From Nocardioides baekrokdamisoli (GTDB taxonomy: Bacteria > Actinomycetota > Actinomycetes > Propionibacteriales > Nocardioidaceae), in assembly GCF_003945325.1 (NCBI RefSeq), contig NZ_AP019307.1, forward strand, positions 186,001 to 250,000: a DNA stretch of 64,000 bases, in the 5' to 3' direction. A program made the position numbers and the translations under genes. Positions 9,442 through 19,085 of this stretch are shown piece by piece. The number at the start of each line of letters is the position of its first letter. Position 1 is the first letter of the stretch. The notes under the pieces are model-generated. The model did no database searches and had not been told where the DNA came from. It was given only the letters and a program-made list of their open reading frames with translations.

Positions 9442-10285
9442 GTGGGGAGAGGGCGAGCCAGGCGCCTGCGATGAGCACGACCCCGCCGATGATCTCGGCT
9501 GCATTCGGTCGCTCGCCCAGGAAGATGGCCGAGGCCACCATCCCGACCGGCGGAACGACCAGGACCCACGGGACGACGCTGGCCGACGAGTAGCGAGCCA
9601 GCAACCCGTTGAAGATCGTGAATCCGGCGACGGTCGACAGGATCACGGTGTACGCCGTGGAGGCCAGCGCGGCCCATCCGAAGGTGCCCAGTCCGTGGGC
9701 GACTCCGCTCGGTCCGCTGACGGCCAGGGCCAGGACTGCGAGTGGGACCGGCGGTACGAGTGAGGCCCAGACCGTGAGCGGGAGCCCCGACGGTGCGCCG
9801 GAGCCGCGAGCGATCACATTGCCGATCGCCCACGTGATCGCAGCGAAGCCGACGAGGACCACGGCTCCCAGTGAGATCGCTCCACCCCGGCCGATCCCGA
9901 CGACGACGAGTCCTGCCGCAGCGACCGCTACGCCGAGAAGAGTGCGCACTCCCGGACGTTCGCGCAGCGCGATGGCTGCGAAGGCGATCGTCAGGGGCAC
10001 CTGGGCCTGCAGCATCAGAGCGGCAAGTCCGGCGGGGAGGCCGGCCGCCATCGACAGGTAGAGGAAGCCGTACTGACCAGCGAACATGAACAATCCGACG
10101 CCGATCACTGCCCGGGCGCTGGCTCGGGGCCGTGGGATGAAGAGCGCGAGCGGCGCGACACCGAGGAAGCGGATCGCCGCGAAGACCAGCGGTGGGACAT
10201 CGCCCATGCCGGCATCGATGACGACGAAGTTCACGCCCCAGATTACCGCCATCAACGCGGCCAGCAGGCGGTGGCGGGGACTCAT
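9383..10285 (-). CDS. EamA/DMT-family membrane transporter
   Basis: This is a protein of about 300 residues with ten hydrophobic segments in two EamA repeats, the drug/metabolite transporter fold; the substrate cannot be told. The ATG at 10285 (MSPRHRLLAAL) fits the family N-terminus; a GTG at 10312, right after the ctaA stop, is an alternative and would suggest coupling. The last 17 or so residues (from RKVRFTAP to the terminal GEVYSAER) are encoded by the 22-bp repeat array and look unrelated to the transporter fold. This suggests the original stop was lost when the repeat arrived. Confidence 0.85.
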   Translation of the reverse strand: MSPRHRLLAALMAVIWGVNFVVIDAGMGDVPPLVFAAIRFLGVAPLALFIPRPRASARAVIGVGLFMFAGQYGFLYLSMAAGLPAGLAALMLQAQVPLTIAFAAIALRERPGVRTLLGVAVAAAGLVVVGIGRGGAISLGAVVLVGFAAITWAIGNVIARGSGAPSGLPLTVWASLVPPVPLAVLALAVSGPSGVAHGLGTFGWAALASTAYTVILSTVAGFTIFNGLLARYSSASVVPWVLVVPPVGMVASAIFLGERPNAAEIIGGVVLIAGAWLALSPPRRKVRFTAPNGEVYSAER

Positions 10286-10312
10286 GCCCTGAGCATGCCG
10301 GGGCTCCGGCAC

Positions 10313-11143
10313 TCAGGCGAGTGAATTACGCCGCTCCAACAGCACCCAGGTGGAGGCTGCGGCGACCAGTGAGGCGCCGAACATGTGCGCGGCCACAAGG
10401 GGGATCGGCAGGTGCGTGAAGTACTGGACGAACCCGATGACCGCGTTGACCACGACCGCAGCGAGGAGCGCGTACGCCGCCGGGGAACGACGGAGGACGA
10501 CGAGGGCGATCGTGAGGCCGGTGAGGAGCATCACGGCATCGGTGTGCAGCTGCGCGGTCTGAAGCGCCGACAGTCCGTTGCGGTGCGCCTTCTCGTCACC
10601 AGCGTGTGGGCCGGCGCCTGTCACCACGGTGCCGAGGTAGAGCACCGCAGCGGCGGCGAGACCCTGTGCCACGCCGAGGACATCCGGCGCGCTGCATCGG
10701 CCGAGCACGGTGAGGAGCAGGCGTACCGACAAGGCGATGATGGCCATCGAGAGCATCAGGTGGAGCGAGACGACCCATGGGTTGAGGTCGGTGAGCACGG
10801 TGATGCCACCGAGTACGGCCTGCGCGGGGATGCCGAGGGCGATCCACACGGCCTGTTTGCGGTGCGGCGTGGTCCATGCGGCTACCACCGTGACGATGGC
10901 GATCACGACCAGGACGTCAGTCAGTGACCGGTTGGAGAACTCAATGATCTTGTGGTGGTTGACCGCACCGTGGGGCACGAGCGAGTTGCCCTGGCACTGC
11001 GGCCAGGTCGGACATCCCAGACCGGAGCCGGTGAGGCGTACGACGCCGCCGGTGACGACGATCAGGATGTTGGCAATCAGGGTCGTCCAGGCCAGCGGCT
11101 GCAGGTACGGCGCCATTCGGTTCGTGATGTCTTTCACTCCCAT
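10313..11143 (-). CDS. ctaA: Heme A synthase (COX15/CtaA family)
   Basis: It oxidises the C8 methyl of heme O to a formyl group, giving heme A for cytochrome c oxidase. The protein of 276 residues has about eight membrane helices and the family signatures TGGVVRLTGSGLGCPTWPQC near residue 30, NHHKIIEFSNR near 60 (heme-ligand His) and further conserved His residues in SLHLMLSM and QLHTDAVM. The start is ATG at 11143 with an AGGA SD, overlapping the end of the upstream ABC permease by 10 bp. The ABC genes may belong to the same transcript. Confidence 0.95.
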   Translation of the reverse strand: MGVKDITNRMAPYLQPLAWTTLIANILIVVTGGVVRLTGSGLGCPTWPQCQGNSLVPHGAVNHHKIIEFSNRSLTDVLVVIAIVTVVAAWTTPHRKQAVWIALGIPAQAVLGGITVLTDLNPWVVSLHLMLSMAIIALSVRLLLTVLGRCSAPDVLGVAQGLAAAAVLYLGTVVTGAGPHAGDEKAHRNGLSALQTAQLHTDAVMLLTGLTIALVVLRRSPAAYALLAAVVVNAVIGFVQYFTHLPIPLVAAHMFGASLVAAASTWVLLERRNSLA

Positions 11144-11913
11144 CTGAAGGTCCTGGCTGTCCCCACCGCCGCCACCGCGGCCCACACGGCCAGGACCAGC
11201 AGCGACGCCCACGCGATCCGGCCATCGAGCAAGCCGGTACGCATTGCGTCCCCGAGCGCGCCCGACGGGAGGAACTTGGTGATGTGTCCGAACTCGCCGT
11301 ACGAGGTGCGCGGGAGCACGACCGCCCCACCGGCCATCAGCAGCAGATAGAGCAGATTCGCGGCCGCGAGAGTCGCCTCGGCGCGGAGGACGCCAGCGAT
11401 GAGCAGACCCAGCGAGGCAAAGGCGGCGGTCCCGAGGAGGGCGGCCATCAGCGCGCCGGCGAGCCCGGCAAGACACAGCTGCGGCGACCAGCCGAAGAGG
11501 AGCGCCACCACGGACAGCACCACGATTTGCAGCACCTCGACCGTGAGCAGTCCGAGGATCTTGCCGACCAGAAGACCACCGCGAGACAGGGGAGAGGCCC
11601 CCAGACGTTTGATCACGCCGTACCGACGCTCGAATCCGGTGGCGATTGCCAGCGAGGCGAACGACGTCGACATGACCGCCAAGGCGAGTACGCCGGGGGC
11701 GATCGTGTCGATCAGTTCCTGGGGTGTCTTCGCGAAGGACAGGCTGAGGTGCTTGCCGCCCTCGTAGCCACCGATGAGGACCATCACGGGGATGACGATC
11801 GCGATCAGCAACTGCTCGCCGTTGCGCAGCATCAGGCGTGATTCCATGCCGGCGTGCGCGAGCACCATGCGCCAGAACGGTGCGGCGCCGGGGTGAGGGG
11901 TCAGCTCAGTCAT
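11134..11913 (-). CDS. ABC-2 type transporter permease
   Basis: This 259-residue protein has six hydrophobic segments and the ABC-2 permease pattern, including the GFERRYGVIKRLGASPLSR coupling region between helices 2 and 3. It pairs with the ATPase encoded immediately upstream (8-bp overlap) as an exporter of unknown substrate. Its 3' end overlaps ctaA. Similar ABC pairs often sit beside ctaA/ctaB in actinobacteria, so a role tied to heme or membrane maturation is possible but unproven. Confidence 0.88.
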   Translation of the reverse strand: MTELTPHPGAAPFWRMVLAHAGMESRLMLRNGEQLLIAIVIPVMVLIGGYEGGKHLSLSFAKTPQELIDTIAPGVLALAVMSTSFASLAIATGFERRYGVIKRLGASPLSRGGLLVGKILGLLTVEVLQIVVLSVVALLFGWSPQLCLAGLAGALMAALLGTAAFASLGLLIAGVLRAEATLAAANLLYLLLMAGGAVVLPRTSYGEFGHITKFLPSGALGDAMRTGLLDGRIAWASLLVLAVWAAVAAVGTARTFRWE

Positions 11914-12751
11914 GCTGGATCCCCCTGCCGGTGAGTTCGAGGAAGACGTCCTCCAGCGACCGCTGACCGAAGGTCACGGACTGGATCCCGATCCCGTTGT
12001 CCGTGGCCCAGGTGTCGACGGCGCCGCGCAGGGCGGCTTCCTGGGCAGGAGTGAGATCCCGGTCGATGACCAGGCGCACCGTGGCTGAGGATCCGCGGGT
12101 GAGTTCATCGGGCGTACCGGAGGCGATCAGGCGACCACGATCGATGATGTGCACCTGGTCGGCCAACTGCTCGGCCTCTTCGAGGTAATGCGTCGTCAGA
12201 ACAACTGTCACACCCGAGGTGCGCAGCTCGCGCAGCAGCTCCCACGTCGTGCGACGCGCGGCAGGGTCCATGCCTGCCGTCGGTTCGTCGACGAATACGA
12301 GCTCAGGGCGGCCGACGAGAGCCAGAGCGAGCCCGAGGCGCTGCTGCTGGCCACCGGAAAGACGGCGGTACGGCGTACGTCCGCACTCCTCAAGAGCCAA
12401 GCGATCGACGAGGTAGTCCAGCGGGAGGGGGTTGGCGTGCAGCCGCGACACGTGCCGCAGCATCTCGAGTGCCTTGACGCCTGACCACGCGCCCTGCCCC
12501 TGCAGCATGACGCCGATGCGCGGCATCAGGGCCTTGTGGTCGCGTACCGGATCGAGACCCAGGACCCGAACTGAACCCGCATGGGGTCGGCGGTATCCCT
12601 CGCAGGTCTCCAGCGTCGTGGTCTTGCCGGCACCGTTCGGGCCCAGGACTGCCGTGATCGTGCCTTGCTCGACCGTCAGGGACAGGCCGTCAACGGCGGT
12701 TTTGGAGCCGTACGACATCCGCAGATCGCGGACTTCCACAGCGGCAGGCAC
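11906..12751 (-). CDS. ABC transporter ATP-binding protein
   Basis: This 281-residue nucleotide-binding subunit has Walker A GPNGAGKTT near residue 38, the signature LSGGQQQRL near 130 and Walker B VFVDEPTAGMDP near 152, followed by an H-loop TTHYLEEAEQ. The C-terminal extension with ELTRGSSATVRL and a final EDVFLELTGRG matches the CcmA/DrrA-like exporter class. It is divergent from sufR with 100 bp between them and is first in the ATPase-permease-ctaA-transporter run. Confidence 0.92.
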   Translation of the reverse strand: MPAAVEVRDLRMSYGSKTAVDGLSLTVEQGTITAVLGPNGAGKTTTLETCEGYRRPHAGSVRVLGLDPVRDHKALMPRIGVMLQGQGAWSGVKALEMLRHVSRLHANPLPLDYLVDRLALEECGRTPYRRLSGGQQQRLGLALALVGRPELVFVDEPTAGMDPAARRTTWELLRELRTSGVTVVLTTHYLEEAEQLADQVHIIDRGRLIASGTPDELTRGSSATVRLVIDRDLTPAQEAALRGAVDTWATDNGIGIQSVTFGQRSLEDVFLELTGRGIQHD

Positions 12752-12827
12752 GGCGGCGAGTCTAGGTGACGGAGTGGGGGCCGACGCCTTGCGGGGCTAC
12801 TTAGGGTTACCTTCTTTGAAACCCGGC

Positions 12828-12849
12828 CACCATTAACGTCACAATGGTG
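12828..12849. promoter_or_regulatory. Probable SufR operator
   Basis: An inverted repeat CACCATT-(8 nt)-AATGGTG ends 2 bp before the sufR GTG at 12852. A weak -10-like CACAAT (12840-12845) lies inside it with a 6-nt gap to the start, so a bound repressor would cover the promoter. SufR homologues repress their own operon when they hold an Fe-S cluster; assigning this dyad to SufR is inference. Confidence 0.5.
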
Positions 12850-12851
12850 TT

Positions 12852-13589
12852 GTGAAATTCGACGAGGCGGCTGAGTTGGTGCGTGAGGCTGATGCCTCGC
12901 TCGCGCCTCAGCACGGCGAGGAGCGTGGCACCCGCCGTCGCATCGCCCGCTCGATCCTGGTCGACGGGGCCAGCACCGCGGCCGACCTGGCACAGCGGCT
13001 GGACCTCACACCTGCGGCCGTACGCCGACACCTGGATCTGCTCCTCGAAGAAGGTGTGATCGAGGTCCGTACCCACCGTGGCCCGGTGAGCCGCGGTCGT
13101 GGTCGACCGGCGCGCGCCTACGCATTGACGGAGAAGGGCCGCGAGGCTTTCGAGAAGAAGTACGACGACCTGGCGGTGCAGGCTCTTCGCTTCATGCAGG
13201 AGCAGTCCGGTGACGAGGCCGTACGCGCCTTTGCGCGCAAGCGCGCGGGCTTCATCGGCGACCGGTTCGCGGCCGGACGCGCCGACAATCCTGAGCTGAG
13301 CAACGCCCAGGTCCTCGCGCAGCTCTTCACCGATGAGGGCTACGCCGCCGGCGTACGCGACCTGCCTACGGCCGAGCAGCTCTGTCAGGGCCATTGCCCG
13401 GTCGCGCACGTGGCGGCCGAGTTCCCCCAACTGTGCGAGGAGGAGACGAACGCGATCTCCGACGTCCTCGGCACTCACGTCCAACGCCTCGCCACCATCG
13501 CCCACGGCGACGGTGTCTGCACAACAGTCATCCCGCATGGGATGGCCCAGAGAGCGCAGCATCCATCACAAGAAGGAGTACGTCGATGA
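12852..13589 (+). CDS. sufR: SufR-type Fe-S-sensing transcriptional repressor
   Basis: This winged-helix regulator has 245 residues. The N-terminal HTH spans about 28-72 ([20 protein letters not shown]), followed by a charged helix. The C-terminal part has the four Cys expected to hold a [4Fe-4S] cluster: Cys178 and Cys182 ([11 protein letters not shown]), Cys195 and Cys223 (GDGVCTT). In characterised homologues the cluster-bound form represses the suf operon. The GTG start sits just after an inverted repeat, and the stop overlaps sufB by 4 bp (ATGA), so regulator and target are translationally coupled. Confidence 0.92.
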   Translation: MKFDEAAELVREADASLAPQHGEERGTRRRIARSILVDGASTAADLAQRLDLTPAAVRRHLDLLLEEGVIEVRTHRGPVSRGRGRPARAYALTEKGREAFEKKYDDLAVQALRFMQEQSGDEAVRAFARKRAGFIGDRFAAGRADNPELSNAQVLAQLFTDEGYAAGVRDLPTAEQLCQGHCPVAHVAAEFPQLCEEETNAISDVLGTHVQRLATIAHGDGVCTTVIPHGMAQRAQHPSQEGVRR

Positions 13590-15034
13590 CGTCCACCGAA
13601 ATTGAGCAGGTTGCTTCGAACAAGATCGAAGACCTCAACCCCGAGCTCAAGGGCATCGGCAACTACGAGTTCGGCTGGGCCGACAAGGATGTTGCCGGCG
13701 CCAACGCCAAGCGCGGTCTGAACGAGGATGTCGTCAAGGACATCTCCTCGAAGAAGTCGGAGCCGCAGTGGATGCTCGACCTGCGACTGAAGGGTCTCGA
13801 CCTCTTCGGACGCAAGCCGATGCCGAACTGGGGTTCCGATCTCAGTGGGATCGACTTCGACAACATCAAGTACTTCGTGCGTTCGTCGGAGAAGCAGGCG
13901 GCGACGTGGGAGGACCTCCCGGAGGACATCAAGAACACGTACGACAAGCTCGGCATCCCGGAGGCGGAGAAGCAGCGCCTGGTGTCCGGTGTCGCGGCTC
14001 AGTACGAGTCCGAGGTCGTCTACCACTCGATCCGTGAGGACCTCGAGGCTCAGGGCGTGCTCTTCCTGGACACCGACACCGCGTTGCGCGAGCAGCCGGA
14101 GCTCTTCCAGGAGTACTTCGGCACGATCATCCCGGTCGGCGACAACAAGTTCGCCGCGCTCAACACCGCGGTGTGGTCGGGTGGCTCGTTCGTGTACGTC
14201 CCGCCGGGTGTCCACGTGGACATCCCGCTGCAGGCGTACTTCCGGATCAACACCGAGAACATGGGCCAGTTCGAGCGGACGCTGATCATCGTCGACGAGG
14301 GTGCGTACGTGCACTACGTCGAGGGTTGTACGGCGCCGGTCTACAGCTCGGACTCGCTGCACTCGGCCGTCGTCGAGATCATCGTGAAGAAGGGCGGCCG
14401 CTGCCGCTACACGACCATCCAGAACTGGTCGAACAACGTCTACAACCTCGTGACCAAGCGTGCCGTCTGCGAGGCCGGCGCCACCATGGAGTGGGTCGAC
14501 GGCAACATCGGCTCCAAGGTCACCATGAAGTACCCGGCCGTCTACCTGATGGGTGAGCACGCCAAGGGCGAGACGCTGTCGATCGCGTTCGCCGGCCCGG
14601 GTCAGCATCAGGACGCTGGCGCCAAGATGGTGCACGCCGCGCCGAACACCTCATCGTCGATCCTCTCGAAGTCGGTCGCCCGCGGCGGCGGCCGTACGTC
14701 CTACCGTGGTCTGATCCAGATCAACGAGGGCGCTCACGGCTCGAAGTCGAACGTGCTCTGTGACGCCCTTCTCGTGGACCAGATCTCGCGGTCGGACACC
14801 TACCCGTACGTCGACATCCGCGAGGACGACGTCTCGATGGGCCACGAGGCCTCGGTCTCGAAGGTCTCCGACGACCAGCTCTTCTACCTGATGCAGCGAG
14901 GTCTGCAGCAGGACGAGGCGATGGCGATGATCGTGCGCGGCTTCGTCGAGCCGATCGCCAAGGAGCTCCCGATGGAGTACGCCCTCGAACTCAACCGCCT
15001 CATTGAACTGCAGATGGAAGGAGCCGTCGGCTGA
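13586..15034 (+). CDS. sufB: Fe-S cluster assembly scaffold protein SufB
   Basis: SufB is the scaffold on which the SufBCD complex builds Fe-S clusters. The 482-residue protein shows the family segments [26 protein letters not shown] with a conserved Cys, and the C-terminal [21 protein letters not shown] block shared with SufD. The start is ATG at 13586 with AAGGAG 7 nt upstream; the open frame extends into sufR but that part is not conserved protein. Its stop shares one base with the sufD start. Confidence 0.97.
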   Translation: MTSTEIEQVASNKIEDLNPELKGIGNYEFGWADKDVAGANAKRGLNEDVVKDISSKKSEPQWMLDLRLKGLDLFGRKPMPNWGSDLSGIDFDNIKYFVRSSEKQAATWEDLPEDIKNTYDKLGIPEAEKQRLVSGVAAQYESEVVYHSIREDLEAQGVLFLDTDTALREQPELFQEYFGTIIPVGDNKFAALNTAVWSGGSFVYVPPGVHVDIPLQAYFRINTENMGQFERTLIIVDEGAYVHYVEGCTAPVYSSDSLHSAVVEIIVKKGGRCRYTTIQNWSNNVYNLVTKRAVCEAGATMEWVDGNIGSKVTMKYPAVYLMGEHAKGETLSIAFAGPGQHQDAGAKMVHAAPNTSSSILSKSVARGGGRTSYRGLIQINEGAHGSKSNVLCDALLVDQISRSDTYPYVDIREDDVSMGHEASVSKVSDDQLFYLMQRGLQQDEAMAMIVRGFVEPIAKELPMEYALELNRLIELQMEGAVG

Positions 15035-16206
15035 TGTCGGTAGCCCTCGACTCAATCAACAACATCCTCGAGCTCGACAAGGTCGAATCGCACCTCCACC
15101 CGGCGGGCTCGTTCGACGTGGCGGACCACCCGGTCCCCACCGGTCGCGAGGAGATCTGGCGGTTCACGCCGCTCAAGCGCCTGCGCGGTCTGCACAAGGA
15201 CGCTCCGCTCGGTGGCGTCAGTTATGTGCCGACGTTCGACGCGCCGGAGAGCGTACGCATCGAGCTCGATCACAGTGGCCGTTTGAAGGGCATCAGCGGC
15301 CTGGTGCCGTGGGACCGGATCTCGGCGCGCGCCCTGGCCGCGGCGGGCCGGACGCTCGAGGTCACGATCCCCGCTGAGACGGTGGTCGACCGCCCGGTGT
15401 TCATCACCATCACTGGTACGGACATGCTCGAGGCCACGGCGACGCACGCGGTCATCCGCGCCGAGAAGTTCTCCAAGGCGATTGTCGTGATCCGCTTCGA
15501 GGGTTCGATGACACTGGCGGACAACGTCGAGGTCATCGTCGAGGACGGCGCCCAGTTGACCGTCGTCAGCATCGACGACTGGGCTGATGACGCGGTCCAC
15601 GTCGGTCACCGGCACATCCGCGTCGGCCGCGATGCGCACTTCAAGCACGTCGACATCACCTTCGGTGGCGACGTCGTACGCCACGACACGACGACTGACT
15701 ACGCCGCTCCGGGCGGTTCGGTGGAGATGCTCGGTCTCTACTTCGCGGATGCCGGTCAGCACATCGAGCACCGGTTGTTCGTCGACCACACAGCCCCGAA
15801 GACCAAGTCGCACGTGGTCTACAAGGGCGCGCTGCAGGGCGAGGGCGCCCACACCGTCTGGATCGGCAACGTCCTGATCCGCAAGATCGCCGAGGGCATT
15901 GAGACGTACGAGGAGAACCGCAACCTGGTTCTCACCGATGGTGCCCACGCCGACTCGGTGCCGAACCTCGAGATCGAGACCGGCGAGATCGAGGGTGCCG
16001 GCCACGCGTCCGCGACGGGTCGCTTCGACGACGAGCAGCTGTTCTACCTGCGCTCGCGCGGCGTCTCCGAGGCTGAGGCCCGCCGCCTGGTCGTGCACGG
16101 CTTCTTCAACGACCTGATCAAGCAGATCGGTGTCCCGGAGCTCGAGGAGCAGCTGGCCTCGACTGTGGAGGCTGAGCTCGCCAAGAACGTCGGGGAGAGC
16201 GCATGA
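15034..16206 (+). CDS. sufD: Fe-S cluster assembly protein SufD
   Basis: This is the SufB paralogue that forms the SufB-SufC2-SufD complex and helps iron entry. It has 390 residues with a variable N-terminal part (EEIWRFTPLKRLRGL near 35-50) and the beta-helix core ending in the SufB/D block GHASATGRFDDEQLFYLRSRGVSEAEARRL (quoted in part: SATGRFDDEQLFYLRSRG). It overlaps sufB by 1 bp and the Rieske gene by 4 bp. Confidence 0.95.
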   Translation: MSVALDSINNILELDKVESHLHPAGSFDVADHPVPTGREEIWRFTPLKRLRGLHKDAPLGGVSYVPTFDAPESVRIELDHSGRLKGISGLVPWDRISARALAAAGRTLEVTIPAETVVDRPVFITITGTDMLEATATHAVIRAEKFSKAIVVIRFEGSMTLADNVEVIVEDGAQLTVVSIDDWADDAVHVGHRHIRVGRDAHFKHVDITFGGDVVRHDTTTDYAAPGGSVEMLGLYFADAGQHIEHRLFVDHTAPKTKSHVVYKGALQGEGAHTVWIGNVLIRKIAEGIETYEENRNLVLTDGAHADSVPNLEIETGEIEGAGHASATGRFDDEQLFYLRSRGVSEAEARRLVVHGFFNDLIKQIGVPELEEQLASTVEAELAKNVGESA

Positions 16207-16553
16207 GTGCGGCTGAAGGGCACTGGGTACGCGCCTGCGCGCTCGATGATCTGGCGGAGGGCAAGGCCCTCGGTCTGACCATCGATGACCAGGATGTCGC
16301 GATGGCCCGCGAGGGCGACGAGGTGTTCGCCATCGAGGACCAGTGCTCGCACGCCCTGTACGCCCTCTCTGAGGGCGCGGTGAAGAACTGCGAGATCGAG
16401 TGCTTCCTGCACGGCTCGACGTTCAACCTCCGCACCGGCCAGCCCGACGGGCTGCCCGCCACCATTCCAGTCGCCACCTTCCCGGTCGAAGTCCGGAACG
16501 GCGACGTCTACGTCGATGTGACCACCACCCTGAACGGAGTGACCCCGCAGTGA
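16203..16553 (+). CDS. Rieske-type [2Fe-2S] ferredoxin in the suf operon
   Basis: This 116-residue protein has a complete Rieske site: Cys48 and His50 (CSH) and Cys67 and His70 (CFLH), which ligate a [2Fe-2S] cluster. It resembles the small ferredoxin subunits of non-heme iron oxygenases. It lies between sufD and sufC with 4-bp overlaps on both sides (ATGA and GTGA), so it is an integral operon member and probably an electron donor or cluster carrier for assembly. No oxygenase gene is nearby. The precise role is inference. Confidence 0.9.
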   Translation: MSAAEGHWVRACALDDLAEGKALGLTIDDQDVAMAREGDEVFAIEDQCSHALYALSEGAVKNCEIECFLHGSTFNLRTGQPDGLPATIPVATFPVEVRNGDVYVDVTTTLNGVTPQ

Positions 16554-17308
16554 GCAAGCTCGAAATCAAGGACCTCAAGGTGACCGTTGAGACCGAGGAC
16601 GGTCCGAAGGACATCCTCAAGGGCGTCACCCTGACGATCAACAGCAACGAGACGCACGCGATCATGGGCCCGAACGGGTCTGGCAAGTCGACCCTCGCGT
16701 ACTCGATCGCCGGTCACCCGAAGTACACGATCACCGGCGGCGAGGTGCTCCTCGACGGCGAGAACCTGCTCGACATGAGCGTGGACGAGCGCGCCAAGGC
16801 GGGTCTCTTCCTGGCCATGCAGTACCCGGTCGAGGTGCCCGGCGTGTCGGTCGCCAACTTCCTGCGTACGGCCAAGACCGCGATCGATGGCGAGGCCCCC
16901 AAGCTGCGTACCTGGATCAAGGACGTCAACGGCGCGCTCGAGAAGATGAACCTGGACCCGGCGTTCTCGCAGCGTTCGGTCAACGAGGGCTTCTCCGGCG
17001 GTGAGAAGAAGCGGTCGGAGATCGCTCAGCTCGACCTCCTCGACCCGAAGGTCGCGGTCCTGGACGAGATCGATTCCGGGCTCGACATCGACGCGCTCAA
17101 GGTGGTCTCGGACGGCATCAACCGCTTCGCCGAGCGCGACGACAAGGGTGTTCTGCTCATCACCCACTACACGCGCATCCTGCGGTACGTGAAGCCGGAC
17201 TACATCCACGTGTTCGTCAACGGCCGCGTCGCGGAGACCGGTGGTTCGGAGCTCGGTGAGGAGCTCGAGGCGAACGGGTACGACCGCTTCTTGAAGGCAT
17301 CGGTCTGA
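16550..17308 (+). CDS. sufC: Fe-S cluster assembly ATPase SufC
   Basis: This ABC-type ATPase of the SufBCD complex has 252 residues. It shows Walker [11 protein letters not shown] near residue 40, the SufC-specific LAMQYPVEVPGVSV stretch, the signature FSGGEKKRSE and Walker B AVLDEIDSGLDIDAL, followed by the H-loop ITHYTRIL. The start is GTG at 16550, overlapping the Rieske stop. sufS follows after 2 bp. Confidence 0.97.
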   Translation: MSKLEIKDLKVTVETEDGPKDILKGVTLTINSNETHAIMGPNGSGKSTLAYSIAGHPKYTITGGEVLLDGENLLDMSVDERAKAGLFLAMQYPVEVPGVSVANFLRTAKTAIDGEAPKLRTWIKDVNGALEKMNLDPAFSQRSVNEGFSGGEKKRSEIAQLDLLDPKVAVLDEIDSGLDIDALKVVSDGINRFAERDDKGVLLITHYTRILRYVKPDYIHVFVNGRVAETGGSELGEELEANGYDRFLKASV

Positions 17309-17310
17309 CC

Positions 17311-18585
17311 ATGTCTGCGCTGCCCGGGTTGCTTCCCGACCTCGAGATCGTCCGCAAGGATTTCCCGATCCTCGAGCGTACGGTCGCGGACGGGCAGCGA
17401 CTGGTCTACCTCGACTCGGCCAACACCTCGCAGAAGCCGCAGATCGTGATCGACACCATGGTCGATCACCTGGAGCGGCACAACGCCAACGTCGCCCGGG
17501 CGATGCACACGCTCGGGTCGGAGTCGACTGAGGCATTCGAGGGCGCGCGCGACGCAGTGGCGTCGTTCCTCGGGGCACCGGAGCGCGATGAGATCATCTT
17601 CACCAAGAACGCCTCCGAGGCGATCAACCTCGTCGCGAACACCCTCGCGTGGGGCGACCGGGCGTTGAAGCCGGGCGATGTGGTGGTCACCACTGAGATG
17701 GAGCACCACTCCAACATCGTGCCGTGGCAGATCCTGACGCAACGAACGGGCGCCACCCTGAAGTGGTTCTCCCTCACCGACGACGGCCAACTCGATCTGT
17801 CGAACATCGACGAGCTGATCACTGAGGACACCACGGTCGTCACACTGACCTGGGTCTCGAACATGCTTGGCACGGTCAACCCGATTGCACGGATCACCCG
17901 GCGGGCCCACGAGGTCGGTGCCCTCGTCGTCGTCGACGCTGCCCAGGCTGCACCGGTGCTGCCGATCAACCTTGCTGCGATGGCACCGGAGGAGCGCCCC
18001 GACTTCGTGGCGTTCACCGGCCACAAGACCGTCGGTCCGACCGGCATCGGCGTCCTCTGGGGCGCCCGGTCCGCGCTCGAATCGCTCCCGCCGTTCCTCG
18101 GCGGCGGCGAGATGATTGCCACGGTCACGATGGCGCGGTCCACGTACGCGGGGATTCCGCACAAGTTCGAGGCTGGGACGCCGCCGATCGTCGAGGCCGT
18201 AGGCCTCGGTGCCGCGCTGACGTACCTGAGCCATCTCGGCATGGAGAACGTGCACCGGCACGAGCAGGCGATCACCGCGTACGCCCTCGAGGGCCTGCGC
18301 ACTGTGAGGGGCCTGACGATCATGGGCCCGGCAGACGCGGCGGTCCGCGGGGGAGCGATCTCGTTCGAACTGGCCGGCGTGCACCCCCACGATGTTGCCC
18401 AACTGCTCGACTCCCGTGGCATCGCGATCCGCGCCGGCCACCACTGTGCCAAGCCGGCCCACGCCCGTTTCGGAGTCCAGGCATCGACCCGGATGTCGTC
18501 GTACCTGTACACGACGCCGGCCGAGATCGACGCGCTGGTCGAGGGCCTGGAATACACCCGCAGCTACTTCCGTTTGGACGGCTGA
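17311..18585 (+). CDS. sufS: Cysteine desulfurase SufS
   Basis: This PLP enzyme removes sulfur from cysteine and passes it as persulfide to SufU. The 424-residue class V aminotransferase fold carries the PLP lysine at Lys239 (FTGHKTVGPTGIGV) and the catalytic Cys379 in RAGHHCAKP, which marks group II (SufS) enzymes. PLP-binding EMEHHSN and the VDAAQ Asp are also present. It is 2 bp after sufC and overlaps sufU by one base. Confidence 0.97.
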   Translation: MSALPGLLPDLEIVRKDFPILERTVADGQRLVYLDSANTSQKPQIVIDTMVDHLERHNANVARAMHTLGSESTEAFEGARDAVASFLGAPERDEIIFTKNASEAINLVANTLAWGDRALKPGDVVVTTEMEHHSNIVPWQILTQRTGATLKWFSLTDDGQLDLSNIDELITEDTTVVTLTWVSNMLGTVNPIARITRRAHEVGALVVVDAAQAAPVLPINLAAMAPEERPDFVAFTGHKTVGPTGIGVLWGARSALESLPPFLGGGEMIATVTMARSTYAGIPHKFEAGTPPIVEAVGLGAALTYLSHLGMENVHRHEQAITAYALEGLRTVRGLTIMGPADAAVRGGAISFELAGVHPHDVAQLLDSRGIAIRAGHHCAKPAHARFGVQASTRMSSYLYTTPAEIDALVEGLEYTRSYFRLDG

Positions 18586-19085
18586 TGAGTACTCAGGCCA
18601 ACCTGGACGCGATGTATCAGGAGATCATCCTCGACCATTACAAGAACCCGCATCACAAGGGTTTGCGCGATGAGTACGAGGCCGAGGTCCACCACGTCAA
18701 CCCGACCTGCGGCGACGAGATCACGCTGCGGGTGCACCTCCATGACGGAGTCGTGGCCGACGTGTCGTACGACTCCCAGGGATGCTCGATCTCGCAGGCC
18801 TCCGCCTCCGTCCTGACGGACCTGGTGATCGGCAAGAGCGTCGACGAGGCGTTCGCGATCCAGGAGGAGTTCCTGCACCTGATGCAGGGCAAGGGCGCGG
18901 TGGAGCCCAACGAAGACGTGCTCGAGGACGGGATCGCGTTCGCCGGAGTGGCGAAGTTCCCGGCTCGGGTGAAGTGCGCACTGTTGTCGTGGATGGCGTG
19001 GAAAGACGCCACGAGCCAGTCGCTTGCGACTGGCGACCTGGCCGCACCCGCGGCCACCACCCAATCTATGGAGGGCCAGTCATGA
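18585..19085 (+). CDS. sufU: SufU zinc-dependent sulfurtransferase
   Basis: It accepts sulfur from SufS and delivers it to the SufBCD scaffold. The 166-residue IscU-like protein has the expected Zn ligands: Cys42 and Asp44 (TCGDE), Cys67 (GCSIS) and Cys131 (VKCALLSW). The C-terminal 25 residues are a low-complexity Ala/Thr/Ser tail. It overlaps sufS by 1 bp and sufT by 4 bp. Confidence 0.96.
   Translation: MSTQANLDAMYQEIILDHYKNPHHKGLRDEYEAEVHHVNPTCGDEITLRVHLHDGVVADVSYDSQGCSISQASASVLTDLVIGKSVDEAFAIQEEFLHLMQGKGAVEPNEDVLEDGIAFAGVAKFPARVKCALLSWMAWKDATSQSLATGDLAAPAATTQSMEGQS

Noticed and set aside
12801..12817. Iron-box-like TTAGGGTTACCTTCTTT upstream of sufR
   Set aside because: Only half of a DtxR/IdeR site is recognisable and symmetry is poor, so it was not called an operator.
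13394..13585. Longer SufB with a 64-residue N-terminal extension
   Set aside because: The extension overlaps sufR in another frame, is Arg/Pro-rich, and the ATG at 13586 has a strong SD and the conserved SufB start.
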